Source: UBA9676 sp963730065
Lineage (GTDB): Bacteria; Actinomycetota; Actinomycetes; Streptosporangiales; Streptosporangiaceae
Direction of reading: 5' to 3'
DNA: 64,000 nucleotides
Assembly: GCA_963730065.1 (NCBI GenBank)
Contig: CAVSQL010000010.1
Span: forward strand, 1-64,000
Notes under the pieces: generated by a model
The model's input: only the letters and a program-made list of their open reading frames with translations
The model's database searches: none
Told to the model about the DNA's origin: nothing
In this document: one piece after another, positions 52,334 through 60,434 of the stretch
Position numbering within the stretch: the first letter of the stretch is position 1
Layout of the letters: every line of letters begins with the position of its first letter
Made by a program: the position numbers and the translations under genes

Positions 52334-53122
52334 ATGCGGCGCATCGGCGCGGTGCTGATCGACATCGATGGCGTGCTGACCGTGTCGTGGCAGCCGCTGC
52401 CCGGGGCGGTCGCGGCGCTGGGCCGGCTGCGTGAGGCCGGGTTGCCGCTAGCCCTGGTGACCAACACCACCTCCCGCACCCGGGCCTCGATCGCAGCGGC
52501 GCTAGCCGGAGCGGGCTTTGCGGTCACCGCCGCCGACATTTTGACCGCGCCGGTCATCGCCGCCGCCTACCTGGCCGAGCATTACCCGGGTGCACTGTGC
52601 CTGCTGCTCAACAGTGGCGACATCGGCGAGGACCTGGCCGGAGTGAGGCTGGCCCGGGAGGACGACCGCGCCGTGGACGTGGTGCTGGTCGGCGGTGCTG
52701 GCCCGGAGTTCAGCTACCAGGCGCTCAACGCGGCCTTTGGCTGCCTGCAGGCCGGGGCCAGGCTGGTGGCCATGCACCGTGGCCTGTACTGGCGCACCAG
52801 CCAGGGGCTGCAACTGGACAGCGGCGCATTCGTCGCGGGCCTGGAACAGGCAGCCGGGACCACGGCGGAAGTGGTGGGCAAACCCGCGCCGGCCTTCTTC
52901 ACCGCCGCACTGGCCCACCTGGGCGCCAGCGCCGCGCACGCGTTGATGGTGGGTGATGACGTCGAGAACGATGTGCTCGCCGCCCAGCGCCAGGGGCTCA
53001 CCGGGGTTCTGGTCAAGACCGGCAAATACCTGCCCCGCGCGCTCCAAAACGCCAGCGGGACCCCGGACCACGTCCTGGGCTCTTTCGCCGACCTGCCAGC
53101 GCTGCTGGATGGGCCGCCGTGA
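52334..53122 (+). CDS. HAD-superfamily (subclass IIA, NagD-like) phosphatase
   Basis: The 262-residue product has motif I DIDGVLTV (nucleophile Asp and acid Asp), motif II TNTTSRT, motif III Lys in EVVGKPAPAFF and motif IV MVGDDVENDVLAAQRQG. The cap is of the C2A type, as in NagD or the LHPP/HDHD2 group. It removes phosphate from a small metabolite. Start ATG 52334 directly precedes the first strand. It lies 100 bases upstream of the broken cyclodeaminase gene on the same strand. Confidence 0.92.
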   Translation: MRRIGAVLIDIDGVLTVSWQPLPGAVAALGRLREAGLPLALVTNTTSRTRASIAAALAGAGFAVTAADILTAPVIAAAYLAEHYPGALCLLLNSGDIGEDLAGVRLAREDDRAVDVVLVGGAGPEFSYQALNAAFGCLQAGARLVAMHRGLYWRTSQGLQLDSGAFVAGLEQAAGTTAEVVGKPAPAFFTAALAHLGASAAHALMVGDDVENDVLAAQRQGLTGVLVKTGKYLPRALQNASGTPDHVLGSFADLPALLDGPP

Positions 53123-53222
53123 CCGCTGGGGATCGGCTTCGCCGACGTCATCCGGTGACCTGGCCATGCCCCGGCGGCCAGCCGACACGCACGTCGGGGA
53201 AAGATCGTGAGGGAGGGCTCAC

Positions 53223-54289
53223 GTGAACGATGAGTTGCCTACACCAGGTACATCATCCTCCGGTGGTCAGCAGCTTGCGGGCCGGACGGCCGGAGGATTG
53301 TGGCTCCGGTTCCTGTCCGGGCCGGATATAGACGCGATCGGCGTCTCGAACGCTGAAATCGTCGCGGCTGTCGAGGATGCCGTGCGGGCGCACGGTGATG
53401 GGCGCGTTGTCCTGGAGCCGAGGGTGCACCTTATTCCGGATAACAATGGCGCCGGTCATTTCAATGTGCTCCGCGGCCATCTGCCGGCGCTCGGGGTGAG
53501 CGGCGTCAAGGTTGTTGGTGACTTCGTGTCGAACTACGCGGCCGGACTTCCCAGCGAGCTGGGGCTGCTGACGCTCTATGACCCGGTGACGGGCGTGCCG
53601 CTGTCGATCATGGATGCCACCATGATCACGGCATGCCGGACCGGTGCCATGACCGCCGTAGGCGCGCGCTATCTGGCCCGGCACGACTCCCGGGTGCTCG
53701 GCCACGTCGGGGCACGCGGCAGCGCGTTCTGGAATGTCGTGTTGCTGGATGAGATGTTCGATCTTGATGAGATCCGGGTCACCAGCCGCCGGCCGAGTCC
53801 CGGGAGGCGTTCGCACAGCAACTGGCCGCCATTTGCCGGGCCCGCATCCGGGTCGCCGCCACCGCCGAGGAGGCCTTCGACGGCGCCGACATCCTGGTCG
53901 AGGCGTCGCGGCTCACCGAGCCCGAGCCGCTGCTCCGCACCGGCGCGGTCCGGCCAGGCGCCTTCGTCGTCCCCTACGGCACGGTCAGCGCCGTGCAGCT
54001 CGACCTGCTCGACGTGATGGACAAGGTGGTGGTCGACGACTGGCGGGAGGCGCAGTCGGGAAGGTTCGGCGCGCTGCGCCGTCACGTGGACAGCGGCCGG
54101 CTCTCGGCCGCGTCGCTCTATGCCGAGCTAGGTCAGATCGTGACGGGCCGGCTGCCCGGCAGGGAACGCAGCGATGAGCGGATCCTGTTCTGGCACCGCG
54201 GACTTGCCATCCTCGACATCGCCGTCGGCCTGGCGATCCTGCGCCGGGCCGAGCAGCAGGGCGCCGGGACGATGCTCAGGTACCGCTAG
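53223..54289 (+). pseudogene. Ornithine cyclodeaminase/mu-crystallin family gene with one frameshift
   Basis: The N-terminal 190 residues read in one frame (LSGPDIDAIGVSN..., VVLEPRVHLIPDN, GVKVVGDFVSNYAAGLPSELGLLTLYDPVTGVPLSIMDATMITACRTGAMTAVGARYLARHD). After a lost base near 53793 the remainder reads in the next frame (AESREAFAQQLAAICRARIRVAATAEEAFDGADILVEASRL ... RGLAILDIAVGLAILRRAEQQG). Restored, it is a full-length OCD-family protein of about 355 residues. Relatives are NAD-dependent deaminases or imine reductases. GTG 53223 has a GGGAGGG site. It lies two bases before the ammonia-lyase homologue. Confidence 0.85.
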
Positions 54290-54291
54290 CG

Positions 54292-55782
54292 ATGGCCGCT
54301 CTCACGGTCACCCAGGTGGGCGACCCGGATCTTGAGCTCATCCGCGCAATTGCCGCCGGCCAAGCCGTCAATATTGGGCCAGGCCTGCTTGAAACGGTGC
54401 AGCAGCGCTGCGACGAGGCCCGGCAAGCACTTAGCGACGGCCGCCCGGTGTATGGCGTAACCACGGGCACCGGGGCACTTTCCGTGGTTCGCCTCACCGC
54501 GCAGCAGCAGCTGTCCTACCAGCGCAACCTGCTGCTGGCGCGGGCCACGGGTGGTCCGCCGTGGCTGGGCCTGCCCGAGGTTCGGGCGATCATTACCGTC
54601 AGGCTGCTGACGTTCCTCTGCGGCGACGCGGCCGTGTCGGCCGGGCTCTGCCAGCGGCTCGCCGAATTCCTGAACAGCCACATCGTGCCGGCGGTTCCCC
54701 GCACCGGCATGGGAGCCGCGGGCGAGATCATGCAACTGGCGCACGCCTTTGGGCCGCTGGCCGGCATCGGCCAGGTACTCGGGCCGGCCGGAGCTCTGCT
54801 GCCCGCACGCCAGGCGCTGCGCGGGCGGGGCCTCAGCGAGTTCAGTCTCGGCCCCAAAGAGGGCATCGCCCTGATCGAAGGCGTGCCCGGAGCCACTGGC
54901 CTGTGCGTGCTGCGCCTGAGCGACGCGGCCGCGCTCACCTCGCTCATGGAGGCGTCCGCCGCCCTGGCCATCGTCGGGGCTGGCGCGTCGCGTGATCCTT
55001 ATAGCGCCGTGTGCGGGCGAGGCGACGACATACTTACCGCCGTGCTCGGCCGGCTCCGTGCCGCCGCAGGCGATGAGCCATCCCCCCGGTCCCTGCAGGC
55101 GCCAGTGTCGTTCCGGGTAGCCGGCCCGGTGCTCGCTCACGTGCACCGGGCCGGCGCCCTGCTGGAGGCGGCCGTGCAGCGCGCCCTGACGGGGGTCACC
55201 GACTCCCCCGCCTATCTCGACGGCAGGTTCATCGGCACCGCCGGGTTCCACGGAATCGACCTGGCCGCGCATTGCGACCAGCTGACGGCGGCGCTCTGCC
55301 ATGCCGCGGAGGTGGCAGCGGCGCGCATCCACCGGCTGATGGATCCCGCGGTCACCGGGCTGTCTGTGCAACTGGCCCGCGAACCAGGCCCTCAGGCCGG
55401 CCTGTCGCCAGTACATAAGCGTGCCGCCGGGGAAGTCCATGCCATGAGAAGCCTGGCCGCCGCCACCCCGATCGGCTTTATCGAGACATCCGGCGGCCAA
55501 GAGGACGCGCAGTCGTTCGCATGGGAGGCGGCCGAGAAACTCCTCACCGCGTTGCGCCACGCTCACGTGGTCATCGCGTGCGAGCTGCTCGCCGGCTACC
55601 AGGCGGCGGCCCTTTCCGGACGCCAGCCACCAGCAGGATGCCGGCCGGTACTTGACTGGCTGGCCGGGATCATCAGCCCGATCAATGATGACCGGACGTT
55701 CGGCGTGGACATAGAGCACCTGATCCAGGCGGCCTGGCCACCCGGCGGGTCAGCGGGCGCCCCCGGCCGCGCGGGGCGCTGA
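54292..55782 (+). CDS. Aromatic amino acid ammonia-lyase (HAL/PAL) homologue with an altered MIO site
   Basis: The 496-residue all-alpha product has the catalytic Tyr loop PVYGVTTGTGAL (Tyr54), LGPKEGIALIEG, DPYSAVC and SGGQEDAQSF, diagnostic of the HAL/PAL/TAL family. The MIO-forming tripeptide Ala-Ser-Gly reads Ala142-Ala143-Gly144 (in GAAGEIMQLAH). The Ser whose dehydration forms the electrophilic MIO group is therefore absent. It may be non-catalytic, use another chemistry, or be a mutase/lyase remnant. It directly follows the OCD gene, as if in one pathway. Its last 33 bases overlap the antisense SnoaL-like remnant. Confidence 0.88.
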   Translation: MAALTVTQVGDPDLELIRAIAAGQAVNIGPGLLETVQQRCDEARQALSDGRPVYGVTTGTGALSVVRLTAQQQLSYQRNLLLARATGGPPWLGLPEVRAIITVRLLTFLCGDAAVSAGLCQRLAEFLNSHIVPAVPRTGMGAAGEIMQLAHAFGPLAGIGQVLGPAGALLPARQALRGRGLSEFSLGPKEGIALIEGVPGATGLCVLRLSDAAALTSLMEASAALAIVGAGASRDPYSAVCGRGDDILTAVLGRLRAAAGDEPSPRSLQAPVSFRVAGPVLAHVHRAGALLEAAVQRALTGVTDSPAYLDGRFIGTAGFHGIDLAAHCDQLTAALCHAAEVAAARIHRLMDPAVTGLSVQLAREPGPQAGLSPVHKRAAGEVHAMRSLAAATPIGFIETSGGQEDAQSFAWEAAEKLLTALRHAHVVIACELLAGYQAAALSGRQPPAGCRPVLDWLAGIISPINDDRTFGVDIEHLIQAAWPPGGSAGAPGRAGR

Positions 55783-56195
55783 GCCCGCCAGCGGCGTGGT
55801 GTCGAGGTATCTGACCTCGTAGACGCGCTCCGTGAACTTCCATCCTTCCGGAGTGCGCTGGTAGCGGTCGTGGTACACGGCGTAGTTCAGCTGCGAGTTG
55901 CCGTCACGGAAGCGCACGAGCTCTGAGAGGTAGGCCCGGCCGGACGCGGTACGCCCGCAAGCTGGATCGTGTTGTTCATCGAGACCATGCCCATCCGGTT
56001 CCACTGGTGAACGGAGCCGCGGGTGTTGTCGTGACCGTGGGCAGGCAGCCGGTCGCGGTCATAGGGTTCGCCGTCTCGCGCGGCAAGATTGTGGAAATCG
56101 ATGTGATCGCCGACCCTGAGCGCCTCCTCCGGCTCGACCTGGCCGTCCTCGACGGCTGACGGGCGAGCGCCGCTAACGTTCGATACCTCGATCAT
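55750..56195 (-). pseudogene. SnoaL/NTF2-like gene, frameshifted
   Basis: One frame gives MIEVSNVSG...VHQWNRMGMVSMNNTIQLAG. After a shift near 55950 another gives TASGRAYLSELVRFRDGNSQLNYAVYHDRYQRTPEGWKFTERVYEVRYLDTTPLAG. The joined protein (about 145 residues) fits the SnoaL-like cone fold seen in small ketosteroid-isomerase-type enzymes. The 3' end overlaps the ammonia-lyase homologue on the opposite strand by 33 bases. Confidence 0.7.
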
Positions 56196-56292
56196 GCTGC
56201 GTGTTCCGTGGCAGGCTAGCCGCAGCGATAGGCAGGCGCAGGCCCCGCACGCCGTGACGGGGTGCGCCGCATCCAACAGCAAGAAGGTCAAG

Positions 56293-56496
56293 ATGGCGCA
56301 GGGCACTGTGAAGTGGTTCAACGGCGACAAGGGCTACGGCTTCATCGCGGTCGAGGGTGGCCAGGACGTGTTCGTGCACTTCAGCGCGATCACCGGTAGC
56401 GGCTACCGCAGCCTGGAGGAGGGGCAGAAGGTCGAGTTCGACATCACCCAGGGCCAGAAGGGGCCCCAGGCGGAAAACGTCAAGGTCATCGGCTGA
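56293..56496 (+). CDS. Cold-shock protein (CspA family)
   Basis: In this 67-residue OB-fold protein, RNP1 (KGYGFIAV) and RNP2 (DVFVHFSAI) are intact and the sequence MAQGTVKWFNGDKGYGFI is canonical for actinobacterial CspA. A GAAGG site precedes the ATG at 56293. It binds single-stranded nucleic acid and acts as an RNA chaperone. A paralogue lies at 58080 on the other strand. Confidence 0.96.
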   Translation: MAQGTVKWFNGDKGYGFIAVEGGQDVFVHFSAITGSGYRSLEEGQKVEFDITQGQKGPQAENVKVIG

Positions 56497-56797
56497 CCCA
56501 CCGGCGCCAGGGCCTAGTTGCGTGCCGTGGGACCGGACCATCGTCGCCCGGCCCCAAGCACCCCTGTGCGGCACTTCCCATGGCCGGAAAGCATCGACTG
56601 ACCGGGGACCGGTCACTCGCGCAGGACCCCAGCCCAGCTGGCTGGCAGGCACCCGGCGCCCGGCCCGATCCTGCTGGTGGTGGCACCGGCCCACGGGCTG
56701 GCTCCCGCTGACCTCGCACGGCAACTCGGCGAACGAACGCGAAACATGCGAGGTGGTGACAGCATGCGACAAGGGCAGGCAGCTAAAGGAGACGCTC
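56497..56797. other. Intergenic stretch
   Basis: No gene or strong hairpin was recognised between the cold-shock gene and the small Cys/His-containing gene. An AAAGGAG ribosome-binding site for the latter closes the stretch. Confidence 0.4.
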
Positions 56798-57091
56798 ATG
56801 ACCCAGGTCCCAGACGGGCAGTTCAGCCGGCGTGAGCCTGCCCGCTGCCATGAGGTGATCCGGGCGCAGTTCGGCGGCTACGAACGCTGTCACCGCGACG
56901 CTGGCCACGAGCCGCTGCCTCATCATGTGCGGGGCCGTTCCTGGTCGGGGAGCTGGTCAGCCGGAACAGCGCATATCCAGTTCGGGATGGGCTGCGATGA
57001 CGGGTGCGTGTTCGGCGACGAAGCTTCGCTGTGGGGCGGCCCGGGTGAGGTATTGACGGTGACGCGGTGGAAGCGGAGCAGCCCACGCTGA
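56798..57091 (+). CDS. Small hypothetical protein with scattered Cys/His
   Basis: The 97-residue product starts at ATG 56798 with AAAGGAG six bases upstream. Cys and His recur (RCHEVIRAQFGGYERCHRDAGHEPLPHH...CDDGCVF), a possible metal site. The second half is Gly/Trp-rich. The family is not recognised. Confidence 0.6.
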   Translation: MTQVPDGQFSRREPARCHEVIRAQFGGYERCHRDAGHEPLPHHVRGRSWSGSWSAGTAHIQFGMGCDDGCVFGDEASLWGGPGEVLTVTRWKRSSPR

Positions 57092-57173
57092 CCGCCAGCA
57101 GCAGCGCATCCGCGGTCCAGCCCAGGGAGCCCGCCGTGCGACGCCGCGGGCCGGGCATGTCCGGGAGAGTGAC

Positions 57174-57446
57174 CTACTGGATGATCTCGGCGGTGCTGGC
57201 GCTGGATTCGGCGTCGCCCCCGGTGACCGGGGCCCCGGTCGGCGCCTGTGAGGCGCCGCGCTGATGCCGGCTGGCCGCCGCGACCGTCACGGCTGCCTCT
57301 AGCGCGATGTCGGCGTGCTCGCGGCTCATCGCGCGGCCGTTAACCAGCCAGCGGCCATCCGGCTGGAGCTCGGCCACCGCTATGCATAGCCCGCCGGGCT
57401 CCAAGTGCGCCGTGAGGCGACAGCCATCGCTGGATGGCCTGATCAT
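57174..57446 (-). CDS. Small hypothetical protein (90 aa)
   Basis: The ATG at 57444-57446 starts MIRPSSDGCRLTAHLEPGGLCIAVAELQPDGRWLVNGRAMSREHADIALEAAVTVAAASR, with good codon bias. It looks like a short beta-hairpin domain followed by a helix. The tail is polar and low-complexity. The family is not recognised. Confidence 0.6.
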   Translation of the reverse strand: MIRPSSDGCRLTAHLEPGGLCIAVAELQPDGRWLVNGRAMSREHADIALEAAVTVAAASRHQRGASQAPTGAPVTGGDAESSASTAEIIQ

Positions 57447-57568
57447 AATGCCAGCGTAACGCGGCCTCGCCACCGGAGCCGCCCGCCAGTCCCGGCCAGC
57501 GTTGTGCCGCAGCGCACCGGGAGACCCAAAGCCAGCCCTTACCACCCACGGGTAGCGCCTGGGCGGTT

Positions 57569-57802
57569 TCAGAGCTTGAACAGCTTGGCGGACGGTGTCA
57601 GGATGCGCTGCACGTGGGAGCCGAAATCGATGAGCACGGCGGTTCCCTCTTCGACACCGGTGACGGTGCCGAGACCGTACTTGTCGTGGGTGACCCTGTC
57701 GTCGACCGCGTAGCACTCGGCGGGCGGCTCGGGATCGGGAGCGTTGAACGGACTGGTTGCCAGGGGACGCCGACGCCCGGCGGGATAAGGGCTCATTGTC
57801 AC
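57569..57802 (-). CDS. Small Tudor-like domain protein
   Basis: In this 77-residue protein, the core VDDRVTHDKYGLGTVTGVEEGTAVLIDFGSHVQRILTPSAKLFKL matches the short actinobacterial family that resembles the C-terminal Tudor-like domain of PcrA/UvrD helicases (GD.V.H...G.G.V). It may bind nucleic acid or RNA polymerase, as that domain does in helicases; this is inference. Confidence 0.75.
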   Translation of the reverse strand: MTMSPYPAGRRRPLATSPFNAPDPEPPAECYAVDDRVTHDKYGLGTVTGVEEGTAVLIDFGSHVQRILTPSAKLFKL

Positions 57803-58033
57803 CAGTATGCGCTTATCTCAGGCCTGGGCGGCAGTGAGTCTGCTGCGTGGCCCGGTTCAGGGGTCGCATCAGGACCGCGGCAGCTGCGTCAGCAGCCGGT
57901 TCCGGGCCGGCTTTCCGGCCAGTGGTGTGGAGGCGCCGCAGGGCTCCCACCGGTGGCGGGCCGGGGTCTGGCGGCATGCGCGCATCACCGGCCTGTTCAC
58001 GGCTGGCGCAGCCGCTCAGAGGAAATGAGCCCA

Positions 58034-58067
58034 CGGCGGGCCCGCACCCACAGGCGCGGGCCCGCCG
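58034..58067 (-). terminator. 12-bp hairpin downstream of the cold-shock gene
   Basis: CGGCGGGCCCGC (58034-58045) pairs perfectly with GCGGGCCCGCCG (58056-58067) across a 10-base loop. It lies 12 bases beyond the stop of the minus-strand csp gene. Confidence 0.75.
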
Positions 58068-58079
58068 CGAGGCCGTTAA

Positions 58080-58283
58080 TCAGAGGGCGTGGACCTGGTC
58101 CGCCTGCGGGCCCTTGGGGCCCTGGCTGGCGGTGTACTCCACCTTCTGGCTCTCCGCCAGGCTGCGGTAGCCGCCCATGTCGATCGCTGAGTGGTGGACA
58201 AAGACGTCGGCGGTGCCGTCATCGGGGGCGATGAAACCGTACCCCTTGTCCGCGTTGAACCATTTCACGGTTCCCTGAGCCAT
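58080..58283 (-). CDS. Cold-shock protein (CspA family)
   Basis: This 67-residue paralogue of the protein at 56293 has RNP1 KGYGFIAP and RNP2 DVFVHHSAI. An AAAGGAGA site lies 8 bases before the ATG at 58281-58283. It differs from its paralogue mainly in loop residues (PDDGTADVF, MGGYRSLAESQ). A terminator hairpin follows. Confidence 0.96.
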   Translation of the reverse strand: MAQGTVKWFNADKGYGFIAPDDGTADVFVHHSAIDMGGYRSLAESQKVEYTASQGPKGPQADQVHAL

Positions 58284-58753
58284 CTGCTGTCTCCTTTGAG
58301 GGACGAGCCTGCAATCCGCGCACCTTGCGCGGATCAGCTGCTGGCCGCTCACCGCCGGAGGAAAATCCACAAGCAAAGTGAAACGCCCACTGTCAAAACC
58401 GCGGGCATCTTCACCATCGCTGACTTCGACAACAACAACAACCTCAAGCACGTTCGCGGCCAGTCTATTCCCGCGCCGGCCCACCTTCGCCCCGATCCGC
58501 CGTCTCTCCGGGCGGGGCGGCCCTAACCTGCCATATGGCGTGGCCGGAGGGCTGGCAGGAGGCCGGCCCGGCCACCCGATCCGATTGGCATGCTCATCGC
58601 CACTGGGACTCGCGGGGTTTGCTGCGCTAGCGTGGCTGGTGGCGGACGCGGCGAAATTAGTACAATCCCACCGTTGGATGGCCGTGCCGGGCCGCCACCC
58701 TGGGGCAGGCAGCAGATGGCAGCAGCGAGCCGGGTGAGCAGGCAGGGGGACGG
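58284..58753. other. Long intergenic region between divergent genes
   Basis: No gene is apparent. The part next to the cold-shock gene (58360-58450) is AT-richer, with a CAACAACAACAAC tract, and probably forms the long 5' untranslated leader usual for csp mRNAs on the minus strand. The part near 58640-58690 contains an AT-richer GAAATTAGTACAATC segment that may hold the promoter for the plus-strand gene at 58754. Confidence 0.45.
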
Positions 58754-60187
58754 ATGACTGAGCTCATCGTCGGCGCTCAAGAATCTGACACACATCAGAA
58801 GGCCCTGCGCATCAATCTCGATCCGCGCTGGTACGGGACGGTCGCGGAGATCGGCGCCGGCCAGGAGGTCGTGCGGTGGTTCTTCCGGGTGGGCGGCGCC
58901 GCCGGCACCATCGCGAAGTCGATCTCCGCTTACGACATGGCCGTCAGCGACGCCGTCTACGGCAAGGCCGACAGGTACGTGTCCGCGGAGCGGCTCCAGG
59001 GCATGCTCGACAAGGAATTCCAGCTCAACGTCAACCGGCTCGGCGATGAGCGCGGTGACGACAACTGCTTCTTCGCGTTTGCCGATACGGTCGTAGCCCG
59101 CAGCTACCGGGGCAGCAACGAGTGCCACGGCTGGATGGGCGTGAAGTTCCAGGCCCAGCCACACGACGAGCCGAGCCAGATCGTCATGCACGTGCGGATG
59201 CTCGATATCGAGGCGTTCGCGCAGCAGGAGGCGCTGGGAATCGTCGGGGTGAACCTGCTGTACGGGGCGTTCTTCCAGCACCACGAGCCGGACAGGCTCA
59301 TCGAGAGCCTTCTTGATCGCCTGACCACGGGCCGCATCGAGATCGACATGATCCAGTTCCGCGGCATCGAATTCCGTGGCGTGGACAACAGGCTGATGGC
59401 GCTCAAACTCGTCCAGCTCGGGCTCAGCGGCGTGGCGATGTTCGGCCCCGACCGCGAGGTCCTGCAGCCGAGCGAGGTGCTGCGCAAGAAGGCGATCCTG
59501 GTGGAGCGGGGCAGCTTCCGGCCGCCGACACACGTGAACCTCGACATGCTCGAGACGGCCCAGGCCAAGTTCGAGGAAGATCCGGACGTCGCGGGCAAGC
59601 CGGTGCTGACGCTCACCGAGATCACGATGCGCAACCTGCTCGCAGGCGGAGCCACCGATGTGGACCGGCGCGACTTCCTCGCCCGTGCGGAGCTGCTCGC
59701 GGCGTGCGGCATGACCGTGCTGATCAGCGATTACTTCGACTACTACCGCCTGGCCGCCTATATCGCCGAACGGACGAGCGAGCGGATCGCCATCGTCATG
59801 GGGGTGCCGAGCCTGATCGACCTGTTCGACGAGAAGAACCACGCACAGCTTCCCGGCGGGATCCTGGAAAGCTTCGGGCGGCTGTTCAAGAACGAGCTGA
59901 AGCTCTACGTCTACCCGCTCCAGCCCTCGCCAGATGACGAGCTGCAGACCGTAAATGACATCAAGGTCCGGACTGAGCTGCAGCCGCTGTACGACTACCT
60001 TGCCGGGCGGGGCAGCTTCGTCCACCTCGACAACTACCGGCCCGAGTGCCTGCCGATCTTCAGCCGCGACGTGCTGCGGAGGATAGCCGCGAATGACGAC
60101 TCGTGGGAAAGCATGGTCCCCGCCGAAGTCGCCGAGCTCATCAAGCGCCGCGCGTTCTTCGGCTACATCAAGCCAGGCAGGGACTGA
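58754..60187 (+). CDS. Large conserved hypothetical protein (477 aa)
   Basis: The 477-residue soluble protein begins with KALRINLDPRWYGTVAEIGAGQEVVRWFFRVGGAAGTIAKSISAYDM and continues with conserved blocks CFFAFADTVVARSY, CHGWMGVKFQ, GIVGVNLLYGAFFQH and VLISDYFDYYRLAAYIAERT. Very similar proteins are widespread in bacteria and are often mislabelled as TonB-dependent receptor or nicotinate-nucleotide adenylyltransferase. No signal peptide, membrane helix or known catalytic motif is visible. The gene is monocistronic, convergent with the DUF899 remnant. Function unknown. Confidence 0.85.
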   Translation: MTELIVGAQESDTHQKALRINLDPRWYGTVAEIGAGQEVVRWFFRVGGAAGTIAKSISAYDMAVSDAVYGKADRYVSAERLQGMLDKEFQLNVNRLGDERGDDNCFFAFADTVVARSYRGSNECHGWMGVKFQAQPHDEPSQIVMHVRMLDIEAFAQQEALGIVGVNLLYGAFFQHHEPDRLIESLLDRLTTGRIEIDMIQFRGIEFRGVDNRLMALKLVQLGLSGVAMFGPDREVLQPSEVLRKKAILVERGSFRPPTHVNLDMLETAQAKFEEDPDVAGKPVLTLTEITMRNLLAGGATDVDRRDFLARAELLAACGMTVLISDYFDYYRLAAYIAERTSERIAIVMGVPSLIDLFDEKNHAQLPGGILESFGRLFKNELKLYVYPLQPSPDDELQTVNDIKVRTELQPLYDYLAGRGSFVHLDNYRPECLPIFSRDVLRRIAANDDSWESMVPAEVAELIKRRAFFGYIKPGRD

Positions 60188-60229
60188 CAGAGTCCCAGCT
60201 CGGCTCGGGCACCCAGTGGCTCGGCTTCC

Positions 60230-60434
60230 TCATCCGTACGTCGGGTGCTGCGGCCACCCGGGCGGGGAGTCCTCCCAGTCTTCCTGCCGGCCGTAGGGGC
60301 ACAGGTCGAGGATGTTGTTGACGAACATCAGGCGGTCCACGCCCCGGGCGGTGGTCGAGTAGGTCCGGTAGACGTCCGTGCCGTCGCGCAGGAATACGCT
60401 CAGCGTGAAGCCGATGCCGGCGCCGCAGTCGGCG
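60230..60434 (-). pseudogene. C-terminal remnant of a DUF899 (thioredoxin-like) gene
   Basis: The minus strand encodes IGFTLSVFLRDGTDVYRTYSTTARGVDRLMFVNNILDLCPYGRQEDWEDSPPGWPQHPTYG. This is the last third of DUF899 proteins (SVFLRDG..V.RTY...RG.E.L...L..LD..P.GRQE.WE.SP.GWPQ). The N-terminal part has been replaced by the end of the ankyrin gene, so the gene is truncated at a deletion junction. Confidence 0.75.

Noticed and set aside
58425..58445. CAACAACAACAAC tract as a CRISPR or microsatellite array
   Set aside because: It is a single short run of four trinucleotides inside a probable cold-shock leader, with no spacers and no longer array.
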